A DNA stretch of 64,000 bases from Ancrocorticia sp047602305 (GCA_047602305.1 JASGHO010000001.1:930001-994000), one strand, 5' to 3'; shown: positions 10,231 through 18,267, numbered from the stretch's first letter. Numbers and translations are program-made. The notes: a model not told the origin generated them from the letters alone.

Positions 10231-11130
10231 ATGTTGGCAGAACGCGCACCACTTGGCACCCTTGTTCCCGGAAAACTCTCCCCCAAGCGTCAGGTTCCCC
10301 AAGGAATCGAACGCCCCGAGTACCTCTTCCATGACGGTCCGGAGGTGGTGACGGCCTCGGACGTCAAGAACGCCGAGACCATCGAGAAGATCCGCATCGC
10401 CGGGCGCATCGCCGCCGACGCCATGTACGAGGCGGGCAAGGCCATCGCCCCCGGCGTCACCACCGATGAACTGGACCGCATCGCCCATGAGTACATGTGT
10501 GACCACGGCGCCTACCCCTCCTGCCTCGACTACATGGGTTTCCCCAAGTCCATCTGCACCTCGATCAATGAGGTCATCTGCCACGGCATCCCCGATTCCA
10601 CCGTGTTGAACGACGGCGACATCATCAACCTGGACGTCACCGCCTACAAGAACGGCGTACATGGCGATACGAACGCGATGTTCACTGTGGGCGAAGTGGA
10701 TGAGGAGTCGAAGCTCCTCATCGAGCGCACCAAGATGGCGATGATGCGCGGCATCAAGGCCGTCAAGCCGGGGCGCCAGATCAACGTCATTGGGCGCGTC
10801 ATCGAGTCCTACGCCAAGCGCTTCGAGTACGGCGTGGTGCGGGATTTCACTGGTCATGGAGTGGGCGAGGCCTTCCATTCCGGCCTCATCGTCCCCCACT
10901 ACGATGCCGCCCCCTCCTATGACACGATCATGGAGGTGGGGATGGTGTTCACCATCGAGCCCATGCTCACCCTCGGCACCTTCGAGTGGAAGCAGTGGGA
11001 TGACGAATGGACAGTTCTCACCAAGGACCGCTCCCGCACGGCACAATGGGAGCACACGCTCGTTGTTACCCCCGATGGAGCCGAGATCCTGACACTGCCG
11101 TCAGATGTGGATCTGGCACCTCACCTGTAA
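10231..11130 (+). CDS. map: Methionine aminopeptidase, type I
   Basis: 299 residues. It removes the initiator methionine from new proteins. The five metal ligands are in order: Asp in INLDVTAY, Asp in GDTNAMF, His in DFTGHGVGEAFH, Glu in VFTIEPML and Glu in QWEHTLVV. The N-terminus carries an extension (LAERAPLGTLVPGKLSPKRQ) of the kind seen in actinobacterial MetAP with an SH3-binding-like Pro-rich lead. I placed the start at ATG 10231. No clear ribosome site precedes it and a TAGACT-like box lies close upstream, so the mRNA could be leaderless. ppgK follows after 9 bases. Confidence 0.95.
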   Translation: MLAERAPLGTLVPGKLSPKRQVPQGIERPEYLFHDGPEVVTASDVKNAETIEKIRIAGRIAADAMYEAGKAIAPGVTTDELDRIAHEYMCDHGAYPSCLDYMGFPKSICTSINEVICHGIPDSTVLNDGDIINLDVTAYKNGVHGDTNAMFTVGEVDEESKLLIERTKMAMMRGIKAVKPGRQINVIGRVIESYAKRFEYGVVRDFTGHGVGEAFHSGLIVPHYDAAPSYDTIMEVGMVFTIEPMLTLGTFEWKQWDDEWTVLTKDRSRTAQWEHTLVVTPDGAEILTLPSDVDLAPHL

Positions 11131-11139
11131 GGAGTTTCC

Positions 11140-12024
11140 ATGACCACTTCCCCCCAGAACATCGCCTTCGGAATCGACATCGGCGGCTCCGGCATCAAGG
11201 GCGCACTTGTCGACCTGGACCGCGGTGAGTTCATCGGGTCGCGCTACCGCATTCCCACACCCCAGCCCGCCACCCCCGACGCGGTGGCGGACACCGTGGC
11301 GGAACTGGTGGAGCACTTCGGCATCAACGAGAGCGTGCCGATCGGCATCGACTTCCCCGCCCCCATCATCCACGGCGTGGCCCCGATGATCGCGAACCTG
11401 CACGAGTCGTGGAAGGACCAGAACGTCCTCAAGCTCATGACGGACCGCCTGGGCCGCCCGGTCACCGTATTGAACGACGCCGACGCCGCCGGTTACGCCG
11501 AGGTGCACTACGGTGCCGCCAACGGCATCGATGGCCTCGTCATGGTGCTGACGCTGGGAACCGGCATCGGATCCGTGCTGGTCATGAATGGCGTGCTGGT
11601 GCCCAACACCGAGCTCGGCCACCTGGAGATTGACGGCTACGACGCCGAGAAGCGCGCCGCTTCCTCCGTGTTCGAGAACGAGGGTCTCAGCTACGAGCAG
11701 TGGGCCGAGCGCCTGCAGCGTTACTTCTCCCATGTGGAGATGCTCTTCTCCCCCGACGTCTTCATCATCGGCGGTGGCATCTCCAAGAAGTCGAAGAAGT
11801 TCGTGCCACTCATCGACACCCGCGCGCCGATCATTCCGGCTGAGTTGCTCAACACCGCGGGCATCGTTGGGTCGGCTCTGTTGGCCGCTCAGGAAGCCGG
11901 TGCATTCGTGCTGGACGAGGAGACCAAGGCGAAGGTCGCCGTTGCTCGCGAGGAAGTTCGTAAGGTTCGCAAGGCAGAAAAGGAAGCCAAGGCGGCAGCG
12001 AAGGCTGCTGAGGCTGAGGCATAA
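11140..12024 (+). CDS. ppgK: Polyphosphate glucokinase (ROK family)
   Basis: 294 residues. It phosphorylates glucose with polyphosphate (or ATP), a typical actinobacterial enzyme. The phosphate-1 loop is FGIDIGGSGIKGALVDL. The phosphate-2 and adenosine motifs are LTLGTGIGSVLVMNG and IIGGGISKKSKKF. The sugar-site Asp is in VLNDADAAGYAEV. AAGGAG precedes the ATG at 11140. The last 40 residues are a Lys/Ala/Glu-rich helix tail not needed for the fold. It is probably cotranscribed with map and ends at a 16-bp hairpin element. Confidence 0.93.
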   Translation: MTTSPQNIAFGIDIGGSGIKGALVDLDRGEFIGSRYRIPTPQPATPDAVADTVAELVEHFGINESVPIGIDFPAPIIHGVAPMIANLHESWKDQNVLKLMTDRLGRPVTVLNDADAAGYAEVHYGAANGIDGLVMVLTLGTGIGSVLVMNGVLVPNTELGHLEIDGYDAEKRAASSVFENEGLSYEQWAERLQRYFSHVEMLFSPDVFIIGGGISKKSKKFVPLIDTRAPIIPAELLNTAGIVGSALLAAQEAGAFVLDEETKAKVAVAREEVRKVRKAEKEAKAAAKAAEAEA

Positions 12025-12049
12025 GCCCAACGTCTAACGACCAGCATCC

Positions 12050-12120
12050 AAAGAGGCAACCTTTTCGTGGAGAGGTCACGGTTTCTAGCCGTGACCTCTC
12101 CACGTTTGCGTAACCTCTTT
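12050..12120. repeat. Dispersed palindrome family C, copy 1
   Basis: About 71 bp. The inner perfect 16-bp stem is CGTGGAGAGGTCACGG (12066-12081) with CCGTGACCTCTCCACG (12089-12104). Outer arms begin AAAGAGG and end CCTCTTT. A second copy of the same architecture is at 26075-26144. It sits after ppgK and may act as its terminator. Confidence 0.85.
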
Positions 12121-12204
12121 GCGCAGCAACATCCGGCTGCGCAACAACCACCCGAACAGCTCATCCGGCTGCGCATCCGGCGGGCAACAACGAGGATGAA
12201 AAGG

Positions 12205-12587
12205 GGCGAATGAGTCGGCCGATACGCCGGGTTCTGTTCCGGCCCGCCTCAGCGGGCCAGCGGCGACCATCCATCTACGCCGTACGTTGCCGCACGGCTC
12301 TAGCGGTCCACCCGCGCGCTCAGCGGGACGCCTCAACGCGCGCTGTCTGACCTTGCTCCCGGTGGGGCTTGCCGTGCCACTCCAGTCACCTGGAGCGCGG
12401 TGGTCTCTTACACCGCCGTTTCACCCTTACCGCGGGCCGAGGCCCGTGGCGGTCTGTTTTCTGTGGCGCTTTCCCGCGGGTCACCCCGGGTGGGTGTTAC
12501 CCACCACCGTTCCCTGTGGAGCCCGGACGTTCCTCGGGGCGTGTTCCGCAGAACACGTCACGCGGCCGCCTGGCCGACTCATTCGCC
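12205..12587 (-). ncRNA. rnpB: RNase P RNA, type A
   Basis: Catalytic RNA of ribonuclease P, which matures tRNA 5' ends. On the minus strand it opens with GGCGAATGAGTCGGCC (P1), soon followed by the conserved GAGGAACGTCCGGGCTCC. It holds the conserved core GGGTGAAACGGCGGTGTAAG, and ends with GAACCCGGCGTATCGGCC and a 3' P1 strand that pairs perfectly with the 5' strand over 16 bp. CCCCTTTTC follows as a probable terminator tail. No protein gene is credible across this segment. Confidence 0.97.
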
Positions 12588-12609
12588 ATGCCATCATAGA
12601 CTAAAGCTC

Positions 12610-13341
12610 GTGCGTATTCTTCTCCCGCCTTCGGAAGGCAAGACTCCCCCGGCATCCGGTCCCGTTCTCGACCTGTCACTTCTGGCCCATTCGGGACTCA
12701 CGGAAGCACGCGTCGCCGTCGTCGATGAACTGATCGAAGTCTCGCAGCGCGCGGACGCGTTGGCGATTCTCAAGGCCGGAGAACGTATTCGGCCCGAGGT
12801 GGAGGCCCAGCGTGGCCTATGGAGTTTGCCGTGTGCGCCCGCGCGCGAGGTTTACACCGGGGTGCTGTACGAGGCGGCGCAGTTGCGCGAGGGCGACGAC
12901 GTCACGATCTTCTCCGGTCTTTTTGGGGCCACCGGTGGCGAGGATCTCATTCCTGCTTACCGACTGTCGATGAACGTCAAGCTGCCGCGGGCCGGTGCGC
13001 TGAAGACGTACTGGCGGCGGCATCTCAAGGCCGAGTTGTTCGCGGGAGACGCGTCGGGAGGCGCCGCGGGCAGTGATGCGCGCAACGCAGTGACCGTGGA
13101 CATGCGGTCGGGCGCCTACCTCGTGTGGAATCCGCCCGGCCTGTGGTGGGACGTGCGGGTGCGCGATTCGTCCGGCAAGGTCATCACGCATATGGCGAAG
13201 CACTATCGCGGGTTACTCACGCGAGCACTGTTGGACGCGAAGAGCGACGACGTCGCCGCCGTAGCCCGGACGCTCGGAACCGTCGAGGTGGAGGAAGACG
13301 GGTTGAAGCGTCATCTCACGCTGACGCCCGCGGAAGACTAG
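12610..13341 (+). CDS. yaaA: YaaA/DUF328 family peroxide stress protein
   Basis: 243 residues from a GTG start at 12610; the upstream in-frame codons run through rnpB and are not real. The N-terminal strand RILLPPSEGKTPP and the later SGLFGATGGEDLIPAYRLSMNVKLP are signatures of the YaaA family. Family members in enterobacteria limit intracellular iron and oxidative DNA damage during peroxide stress and bind DNA. No ribosome site is obvious before the GTG, and the mRNA may be short-leadered. It converges on the CsoR-type gene with only 3 bases between the stops. Confidence 0.9.
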   Translation: MRILLPPSEGKTPPASGPVLDLSLLAHSGLTEARVAVVDELIEVSQRADALAILKAGERIRPEVEAQRGLWSLPCAPAREVYTGVLYEAAQLREGDDVTIFSGLFGATGGEDLIPAYRLSMNVKLPRAGALKTYWRRHLKAELFAGDASGGAAGSDARNAVTVDMRSGAYLVWNPPGLWWDVRVRDSSGKVITHMAKHYRGLLTRALLDAKSDDVAAVARTLGTVEVEEDGLKRHLTLTPAED

Positions 13342-13344
13342 AAC

Positions 13345-13746
13345 TCACGCGAGCGAGAGGAACATCTTCTCCAGGTTCTCGCGGTTCTCCTCCGCGTCCT
13401 CACCTTCGTCGAGCATGCATTCGCGCATGGCGGTGGCGATGACGAGGAAGCCGGCGCGGTCGATCGCCTTGGAGACGGCGGCAAGCTGCTGCACCACTTC
13501 GCGGCAGTGCCCGCCGTTCTCGATGAGGTTGATTGTCCCGGCCAGCTGACCGTTGGCGCGCTTGAGGCGATTGACGATCTTGCGGCGAGCTTCGGGATCC
13601 TTGTCGAGTCCGATTTCTCGGTTGGGCGAGTTGCCGTCGTTATGAGCGTCGGTGGGTTTGTCTAGGGTGTCAGCGGTGTTGTCGCTTGTCACGATGTCGT
13701 CCTCGTGGGATTGTGCCAGATCTTCGTGAGCATCTTTTGTTGCCAT
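13345..13746 (-). CDS. CsoR/RcnR-family repressor, probably CstR-like persulfide sensor
   Basis: 133 residues from ATG 13746 (GAGGTAGTG upstream); an upstream ATG at 13785 is possible. The first 45 residues are an acidic, disordered-looking extension. The DUF156 helical core follows. Two cysteines remain, Cys81 (GGHCREVV) and Cys110 (AMRECML), 29 residues apart as in the family. The Cu(I)-ligand His expected four residues before the second Cys is Ala106. That loss is typical of persulfide-sensing CstR rather than copper-sensing CsoR. The gene is divergent from a CoA-disulfide reductase-rhodanese fusion, with a large inverted repeat between. Assignment to CstR is inference from these residues and the context. 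Confidence 0.8.
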   Translation of the reverse strand: MATKDAHEDLAQSHEDDIVTSDNTADTLDKPTDAHNDGNSPNREIGLDKDPEARRKIVNRLKRANGQLAGTINLIENGGHCREVVQQLAAVSKAIDRAGFLVIATAMRECMLDEGEDAEENRENLEKMFLSLA

Positions 13747-13853
13747 CACTACCTCATTTTCCTTCAGCGCTCTTGACGCTTCCACTCATGATGCACGATT
13801 GGCGCCATTCATGACTTCAAAAGCGATGATTGTAACAACTGGACCATTCTCAT

Positions 13854-13899
13854 AAATACTACCCCCAGCATTTCTGTTAAGATGCTCCCGGTAGTATTT
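13854..13899. promoter_or_regulatory. Putative CsoR/CstR operator
   Basis: Inverted repeat AAATACTACC-CCC-AGCAT (13854-13871) against ATGCT-CCC-GGTAGTATTT (13882-13899), separated by 10 bases and matching at 15 of 18 positions. The C-rich centres resemble the C/G-tract operators of this repressor family. It lies between the repressor gene and the plus-strand Cys-rich ORF and reductase, upstream of an AAGGAGGAG ribosome site. Confidence 0.7.
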
Positions 13900-13922
13900 C
13901 TCGTAAGGAGGAGATTCCGACA

Positions 13923-14087
13923 ATGTGCCGAGCAGTATCGTGCAAGACTTGTGGCAAGACAACTTGGGCCGGATGCGGCAACCACGTGGCGCAGGTCAAG
14001 CGCAGCGTTCCCGCATCGCAGTGGTGCCCTGGCAATCACCCGAAGGAAGAACGCGGCAGCTTCTTCTCTCGCCTCTTCAGAAAGTAA
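13923..14087 (+). CDS. Small Cys-rich protein, longer paralogue
   Basis: 54 residues from ATG 13923 with a very strong AAGGAGGAG site, six bases before the reductase gene, so almost surely cotranscribed. It contains CKTCGKTTWAGCGNHV near the N-terminus, then a further Cys in QWCPGNHP and a basic tail (FFSRLFRK). The CxxC-x6-C spacing suggests a zinc knuckle or a thiol acceptor. A shorter paralogue (15953-16072) lies on the other side of the reductase gene. Similar short proteins exist in other actinobacteria without known function. A role as a sulfane-sulfur or metal carrier is only a guess. Confidence 0.8.
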   Translation: MCRAVSCKTCGKTTWAGCGNHVAQVKRSVPASQWCPGNHPKEERGSFFSRLFRK

Positions 14088-14093
14088 TACGTC

Positions 14094-15761
14094 ATGCGGA
14101 TCGTCATTGTTGGAGGAGTCGCGGCCGGAATGAGCGCCGCCGCCCGTGCACGCCGTCTCTCCGAAGAAGCCGAGATCATCGTCCTTGAGCGCGGGGAGCA
14201 CGTTTCCTTCGCCAACTGCGGACTCCCCTACTATGTGGGCGGCGAGATCGAGGACCGCGCCATGCTCCTCGTCCAGACCCCTTCGTCGCTGGAAGCCTCA
14301 CTGAATCTGGACGTCCGCGTCCACCACAACGTCACCGGATTCGACGCTACGGCCAAGATCGTCCACGTCGAGACCCCGGCCGGAACCGAGGAGATTTGCT
14401 ACGACGCCCTCGTCCTCGCACCGGGCGCGGTGGCCAGCCGTCCACCGATTTCCGGGCTGGATGAGTCGAGTCGGGTGCGCACACTTCGCACTATCGACGA
14501 CGCCGTCGCCCTGCGGACGTCCGTAGGATCCGGGGCGCGTCGCGCGGTGGTTCTCGGCGCTGGCTTCATTGGATTGGAGGCCGCTGAAGCGTTGGCGCAG
14601 CGGGGGCTGGAGACGAGCATCGTCGAGTTCGCGCCGCACGTCCTGCCACCGTTGGAGAACGAGATGGCCGCGCTTGTTACTGGTGAGTTGGAGCGGCTCG
14701 GGATCGCTCTTCACGACGGTGTCTCCGCTCAAACTATCTTGCCGGGCGCGGAGTGTGACACCGTTGTGTTGTCGGATGGAACCCGGCTGGATGCTGAGAT
14801 CATCGTGCTGTCCGCCGGTGTTCGGCCAGATACCACCGCTTTCGAAGCCTCCGGAGTGGAGTGCGAGCGCGGCGCCATGGTGGTGGACGAGCACGGCCGC
14901 ACCAATCTCCCGGATGTGTACGCCGGTGGCGACGCAACCGTTTCCACCGACGCGGTGACCGGTATTCGCCGCCCGGTGGCCCTGGCGGGCCCCGCTAATC
15001 GCGCGGGCCGTCACATCGCTGACGCCATTCTCCGACCCGAGCAGGCCCGCGCGATTCCTCAGCCTGTCGGCACTGCGATTGTGCGTGTGGGTGAGCTCAC
15101 CGCCACGATGACCGGAGCGAACCGGGCCGCGCTCGACGCCGCAGGCATCGAGTACCACGTGCTACATCTGCATCCCGGCCAGCATGCAGGCTACGTCCCC
15201 GGCACCGAGCAAATCCACCTCGTGGTGCACATTCGTCAGAGTGACGGGCTCGTTCTGGGTGCCCAGGCTGTGGGCAAGGACGGCGTGGACAAGCGCATCG
15301 ATGTGCTCGCCACGGCGATCCGCAACCACATGGTTGCCCCCGATCTCATCGATCTCGACCTTGCCTACGCGCCGCCTTATGGCAGCGCCAAGGATCCTGT
15401 GAATATGGTCGGGATGGTTGCTTCCAATGTTCTCGATGGCCTCCTGGACCTCTGGTACGCCGAGGACTTCGAAGCGGTTCGCGAGGAGGCGCTCATCCTT
15501 GATGTGCGCTCGGCTGGCGAGTTCGCCACCGGGCACCTGCCCGGCGCGATGAATGTGCCACACGTTGAACTGCGCGGTCGTATTGACGAGGTGCGCGAGG
15601 CCGCTGACGGCCGTCCCGTGCGCGTCACCTGCCAGGTGGGTGTGCGCTCGCACATTGCCAACCGTGTTCTCGCCGGTCATGGCTTTGATACCAAGTCGTT
15701 GTCTGGCGGGATGCTCACCGCGTTCGCAGTGCTTGGGCGCGATTACATGGAGCTCGGCTGA
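14094..15761 (+). CDS. CoA-disulfide reductase-rhodanese fusion (persulfide reductase type)
   Basis: 555 residues. Residues 1-450 form a pyridine nucleotide-disulfide oxidoreductase. The FAD loop is VIVGGVAAGMSAAARA. The redox Cys42 is in SFANCGLPYYVGG, the single-cysteine motif of CoA-disulfide reductases. An NAD loop VVLGAGFIGLEAAEAL and a second FAD motif DVYAGGDATVS follow. Residues about 460-555 are a rhodanese domain with catalytic Cys513 in CQVGVRS. Such fusions reduce CoA persulfides or polysulfides with NAD(P)H, releasing sulfide. The neighbouring CstR-like repressor and Cys-rich small proteins point to sulfane-sulfur detoxification. A 10-bp hairpin downstream probably ends the operon. 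Confidence 0.93.
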   Translation: MRIVIVGGVAAGMSAAARARRLSEEAEIIVLERGEHVSFANCGLPYYVGGEIEDRAMLLVQTPSSLEASLNLDVRVHHNVTGFDATAKIVHVETPAGTEEICYDALVLAPGAVASRPPISGLDESSRVRTLRTIDDAVALRTSVGSGARRAVVLGAGFIGLEAAEALAQRGLETSIVEFAPHVLPPLENEMAALVTGELERLGIALHDGVSAQTILPGAECDTVVLSDGTRLDAEIIVLSAGVRPDTTAFEASGVECERGAMVVDEHGRTNLPDVYAGGDATVSTDAVTGIRRPVALAGPANRAGRHIADAILRPEQARAIPQPVGTAIVRVGELTATMTGANRAALDAAGIEYHVLHLHPGQHAGYVPGTEQIHLVVHIRQSDGLVLGAQAVGKDGVDKRIDVLATAIRNHMVAPDLIDLDLAYAPPYGSAKDPVNMVGMVASNVLDGLLDLWYAEDFEAVREEALILDVRSAGEFATGHLPGAMNVPHVELRGRIDEVREAADGRPVRVTCQVGVRSHIANRVLAGHGFDTKSLSGGMLTAFAVLGRDYMELG

Positions 15762-15835
15762 ACGACCGGAATTTTCGCCCCAATGAGAATCCGTACCCAC
15801 AAATCATGGAGTACGGTAAGCATCGGAACACCGAT

Positions 15836-15865
15836 GTGGCGTAGCACCGTGACTCGCTACGCCAC
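15836..15865 (+). terminator. Hairpin after the reductase-rhodanese gene
   Basis: Perfect 10-bp stem GTGGCGTAGC / GCTACGCCAC with a 10-nt loop and no T-tract. It separates the reductase gene from the small Cys-rich gene at 15953. Confidence 0.6.
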
Positions 15866-15890
15866 ACGTTGATTCGTCACCCCACACATG

Positions 15891-15929
15891 GTGGTTGTAC
15901 TGAGAGGCTGTTGCCCCTACTACAACCAC
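15891..15929. promoter_or_regulatory. Inverted repeat in the leader of the second small Cys-rich gene
   Basis: GTGGTTGTA at 15891-15899 and TACAACCAC at 15921-15929 form 9-bp perfect arms about 25 bases before the start codon. It could be an operator or a leader hairpin. Confidence 0.45.
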
Positions 15930-15952
15930 TCACCCCACCGAAAGGAATCATC

Positions 15953-16072
15953 ATGTGCTCACCTATTCGTTGCGACGTCTGTAGCAAGGTCACCTGGACC
16001 GGCTGCGGCGAGCATGTTGAGGAAGCTCTTGCGCCCTTCGCTCCCGAAGAGCGCTGCACCTGCAACGCCTGA
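15953..16072 (+). CDS. Small Cys-rich protein, shorter paralogue
   Basis: 39 residues from ATG 15953 with AAAGGAATC upstream. The sequence CDVCSKVTWTGCGEHV matches the core of the 54-residue protein at 13923-14087 (C-x2-C-x-K-x-T-W-x-G-C-G-x-H-V). The C-terminal half ends in RCTCNA, adding another Cys-x-Cys pair. Five or more cysteines in 39 residues argue for metal binding or thiol chemistry. The shared motif and a good ribosome site make it a real gene despite its size. It has its own leader with an inverted repeat, so regulation may differ from the upstream operon. Confidence 0.75.
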   Translation: MCSPIRCDVCSKVTWTGCGEHVEEALAPFAPEERCTCNA

Positions 16073-16078
16073 GACATC

Positions 16079-16127
16079 GGGCGATACGTGAGGCTCGGGC
16101 GATACGTGAGGCTCGGGCGATCACTCA
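16079..16127. repeat. 18-bp tandem repeat
   Basis: GGGCGATACGTGAGGCTC occurs twice head to tail (16079-16096, 16097-16114) and a third, broken copy starts at 16115. It follows directly after the small Cys-rich gene. Confidence 0.8.
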
Positions 16128-16157
16128 TCCCGACGCTATAGAGAAATATCGGCTTAC

Positions 16158-16203
16158 ACATGGGAGCTTGGGTTACACCACGATGTAACCCAAGCTCCCA
16201 TGT
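16158..16203. repeat. Perfect 19-bp palindrome, 8-base loop
   Basis: ACATGGGAGCTTGGGTTAC at 16158-16176 is the exact reverse complement of 16185-16203. No T-tract follows on either side. It lies in a 390-base gene-free stretch (16073-16463) that otherwise holds only the 18-bp tandem repeat and a second long palindrome. Confidence 0.85.
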
Positions 16204-16369
16204 CGCAACCCATATCTCGTTGTAGCAGTCACCCACGAATCGCCCCGGGTGGGCTACGCCAATAACTCTGACGGGCTACCCAACCGCCCAGCGAAGTGTT
16301 ACGCCAACCATCCGAGCCTATTTACACCACGTGAACGGCCCTACCCGCAAGGCCTGACGATCACCGATA

Positions 16370-16437
16370 CATTTGGTTGTCGTATATGGACCGGTTGGCA
16401 ACTATCTGCCGCGTGGTCCATATATGACAACGAAATG
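16370..16437. repeat. 23-bp inverted repeat, two mismatches
   Basis: Left arm 16370-16392 begins CATTTGGTTGTC and ends TATATGGACC. Right arm 16415-16437 begins GGTCCATATATG and ends GAAATG. The arms match at 21 of 23 positions around a 22-base centre. It is 27 bases after the 3' end of the coiled-coil gene (minus strand) and may be its terminator. Confidence 0.8.
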
Positions 16438-16463
16438 TTGGCCTCAGCCCGCCGCACCTGAAA

Positions 16464-17198
16464 TCAGCTCGGCAACCGCACCACGATGGCGTCATAATCC
16501 TCGGAAAGATAAATCTCATCCTCGGGAAGAGCCCGAATCTGCGACACTTCGACCGGGGAGAGGTTGATACCGGCGCTCGTTGTTCCATTGGGATTCAGTG
16601 CCATGACGGCATACCCGCCCGACTCGCGCGAGTGCTGATAGATTCGCTTGAGATCCTCAGCCAACGGTTCGTACAGCGCATCTCGCTGTGCACGCAATGC
16701 CTGCTGCTCCGCCTGAATCTGGGCGACTGCATCCTCCAACGCGGCCCTCTTAGCAAGCATGTCGTCTTTGAGGAGCCCAATCGTCGCACCCAACGCCGCC
16801 ACCTTATCCTGGGCTGCTTCAACACCTTCCAGCGCTTCAAACTCCACGTCAGAGGCCACGTTCAGCATCTCACGTAGCCCTTCAATCTCCTGCTGAAGGA
16901 CCAGCAGATCACGGGATGTCAGGCCGGTTCCTGCATTGAGCTTGGCGTCCTTCTCCGCAATCTGCTTCTGCAGTACCGCACTCTTCGCCTCACATTCGGC
17001 CAGATGCGCCTCAGCCTGCTCCACAGCTTTCTCGGCTGCTTCTTTGTCCCGCGCACGAGCCGCAGCCGCATTCATGATGGTTCCAAGCTTCTCGCGAAGC
17101 GGATGCTTGACGTTCGAACGTTCGAGCCGGGCAATCTGGGAATCGAGGTCAGCCACGTCGAGAAGCGTGAGCTGATCTGCTGCGGGTGCTGTAGCCAT
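16464..17198 (-). CDS. Coiled-coil protein of the CdsZ/DUF164 type with degenerate zinc ribbon
   Basis: 244 residues. Residues about 15-180 are one long charged coiled coil (many Glu/Ala/Lys heptads). The C-terminal 60 residues align with the C4 zinc-ribbon end of this family, including the LSPVEVSQIRALPEDEI segment. The four zinc cysteines are missing: where a Cys-rich GRC-GGC block is usual there is GTTSAGI, and the last pair is replaced by YLSEDYDAIV. The fold may persist without metal. As in most actinobacteria, the gene lies just downstream of a NIF3 gene on the same strand. Its role is unsettled; relatives are proposed adaptor or chaperone-like proteins. Confidence 0.85.
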   Translation of the reverse strand: MATAPAADQLTLLDVADLDSQIARLERSNVKHPLREKLGTIMNAAAARARDKEAAEKAVEQAEAHLAECEAKSAVLQKQIAEKDAKLNAGTGLTSRDLLVLQQEIEGLREMLNVASDVEFEALEGVEAAQDKVAALGATIGLLKDDMLAKRAALEDAVAQIQAEQQALRAQRDALYEPLAEDLKRIYQHSRESGGYAVMALNPNGTTSAGINLSPVEVSQIRALPEDEIYLSEDYDAIVVRLPS

Positions 17199-17389
17199 AG
17201 ACCGAGCCTACCGAATCTGTGGGCCAGTTCACGAATAAACCAGTATGTGGCGCGCCCTCAGACTTCTGACATAGGACGACGACGGCCTCAACGCCTCCGT
17301 TTCCATGCCCTCACGAACGCCGTTTCATCGCCTTCACCGCCATGAAAAACCGCCCTCGATTCTCACACCCGCTATTCCCAACCCGCGTG

Positions 17390-18193
17390 TCACAGCCTGA
17401 CGAACCACGCATCGGTGGGGATGTCGGAGATGTAGGCGTCGGGCAGATCGGCGGCTTCAACTCCCGCTGCCGCCAGCTCCGCCAGCAATCGGTCTCGCAT
17501 GTGGCCAAGCAGCGGCCACTCGGTGGCCCAATGCGTGGCACTAACCAACGCGCATCCGCCGTTCCATAGGTGGTCCGTGGCTGGGTGATGGCGCAGGTCA
17601 GCAGTGAGGTAGACATCCGCACCGGAGGCATTCGCCAAGCCCAGCAACGAGTCGCCCGAACCCGAACAAATCGCTACCCGCCGCACGACGCGCTCCGGGT
17701 CGCCACCCACCAGAACGCCCGCCGGCACCTGCGGAATCACAGCGGCCACCCGCTCCCCGAACTCTCGTAGCGTCAACGGCTCGATGGAACCGACTCCCCC
17801 GATACCACTCGCCTCATCCAGAGCCCGCTCCAACGTCACGCCCAGTAGCTCCGCGAGCGCCAGCGTGGACACGGCGACGTCAGCATTCGTATGGGCGGTG
17901 TACAGGGCCACGTCGTTCTTGATGAGTCGGCTCGTCCAGGTACCCTTCGCCGTCGTTGTCGCAACGGAGTGGGTACCACGCAAGTAGAGCGGGTGGTGGG
18001 TGATGACCATGTCCGCACCGCGGGCGATGGCCTCCTCGACGCTCGCCTCGCACGGATCCACGGTGAAAGCGATCGTGCGAACCGGTAGGTTCGGGTCCCC
18101 GACCGATAGCCCGACGCGGTCCCACGACTCGGCCGTCTCGGGCGGAAAGAGGCGTTCCATTGCTGCGACCACGTCGCCCACCTGAATACTCAT
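17390..18193 (-). CDS. NIF3/YbgI family dinuclear-metal protein
   Basis: 267 residues. The family forms hexameric toroids with two metal ions per subunit. The metal-binding strand MVITHHPLYLRG and the later HTNADVAVSTLALAELLG are clear, and the C-terminal HWATEWPLL supplies the last His and Glu. ATG at 18193 starts a classic VGDVVAAMERLFPPETAESWDRVGLSVGD. Relatives have been linked to GTP cyclohydrolase-like activity and to tetrapyrrole or metal chemistry, but the true function is unresolved. It is separated from the coiled-coil gene by about 190 bases in which I see no gene. Confidence 0.92.
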   Translation of the reverse strand: MSIQVGDVVAAMERLFPPETAESWDRVGLSVGDPNLPVRTIAFTVDPCEASVEEAIARGADMVITHHPLYLRGTHSVATTTAKGTWTSRLIKNDVALYTAHTNADVAVSTLALAELLGVTLERALDEASGIGGVGSIEPLTLREFGERVAAVIPQVPAGVLVGGDPERVVRRVAICSGSGDSLLGLANASGADVYLTADLRHHPATDHLWNGGCALVSATHWATEWPLLGHMRDRLLAELAAAGVEAADLPDAYISDIPTDAWFVRL

Positions 18194-18267
18194 GGTTCCA
18201 GACTATCGTTTCCGCACGGGCCGAGCTGCGGGTTCGCGATCCCAACCCGGATCGATCTCAACCCGTG

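Noticed and set aside
12400..12609. N-terminal extension of the YaaA frame
   Set aside because: It lies over the 5' half of rnpB on the opposite strand, and the protein family starts at the RILLPPSEGK strand.
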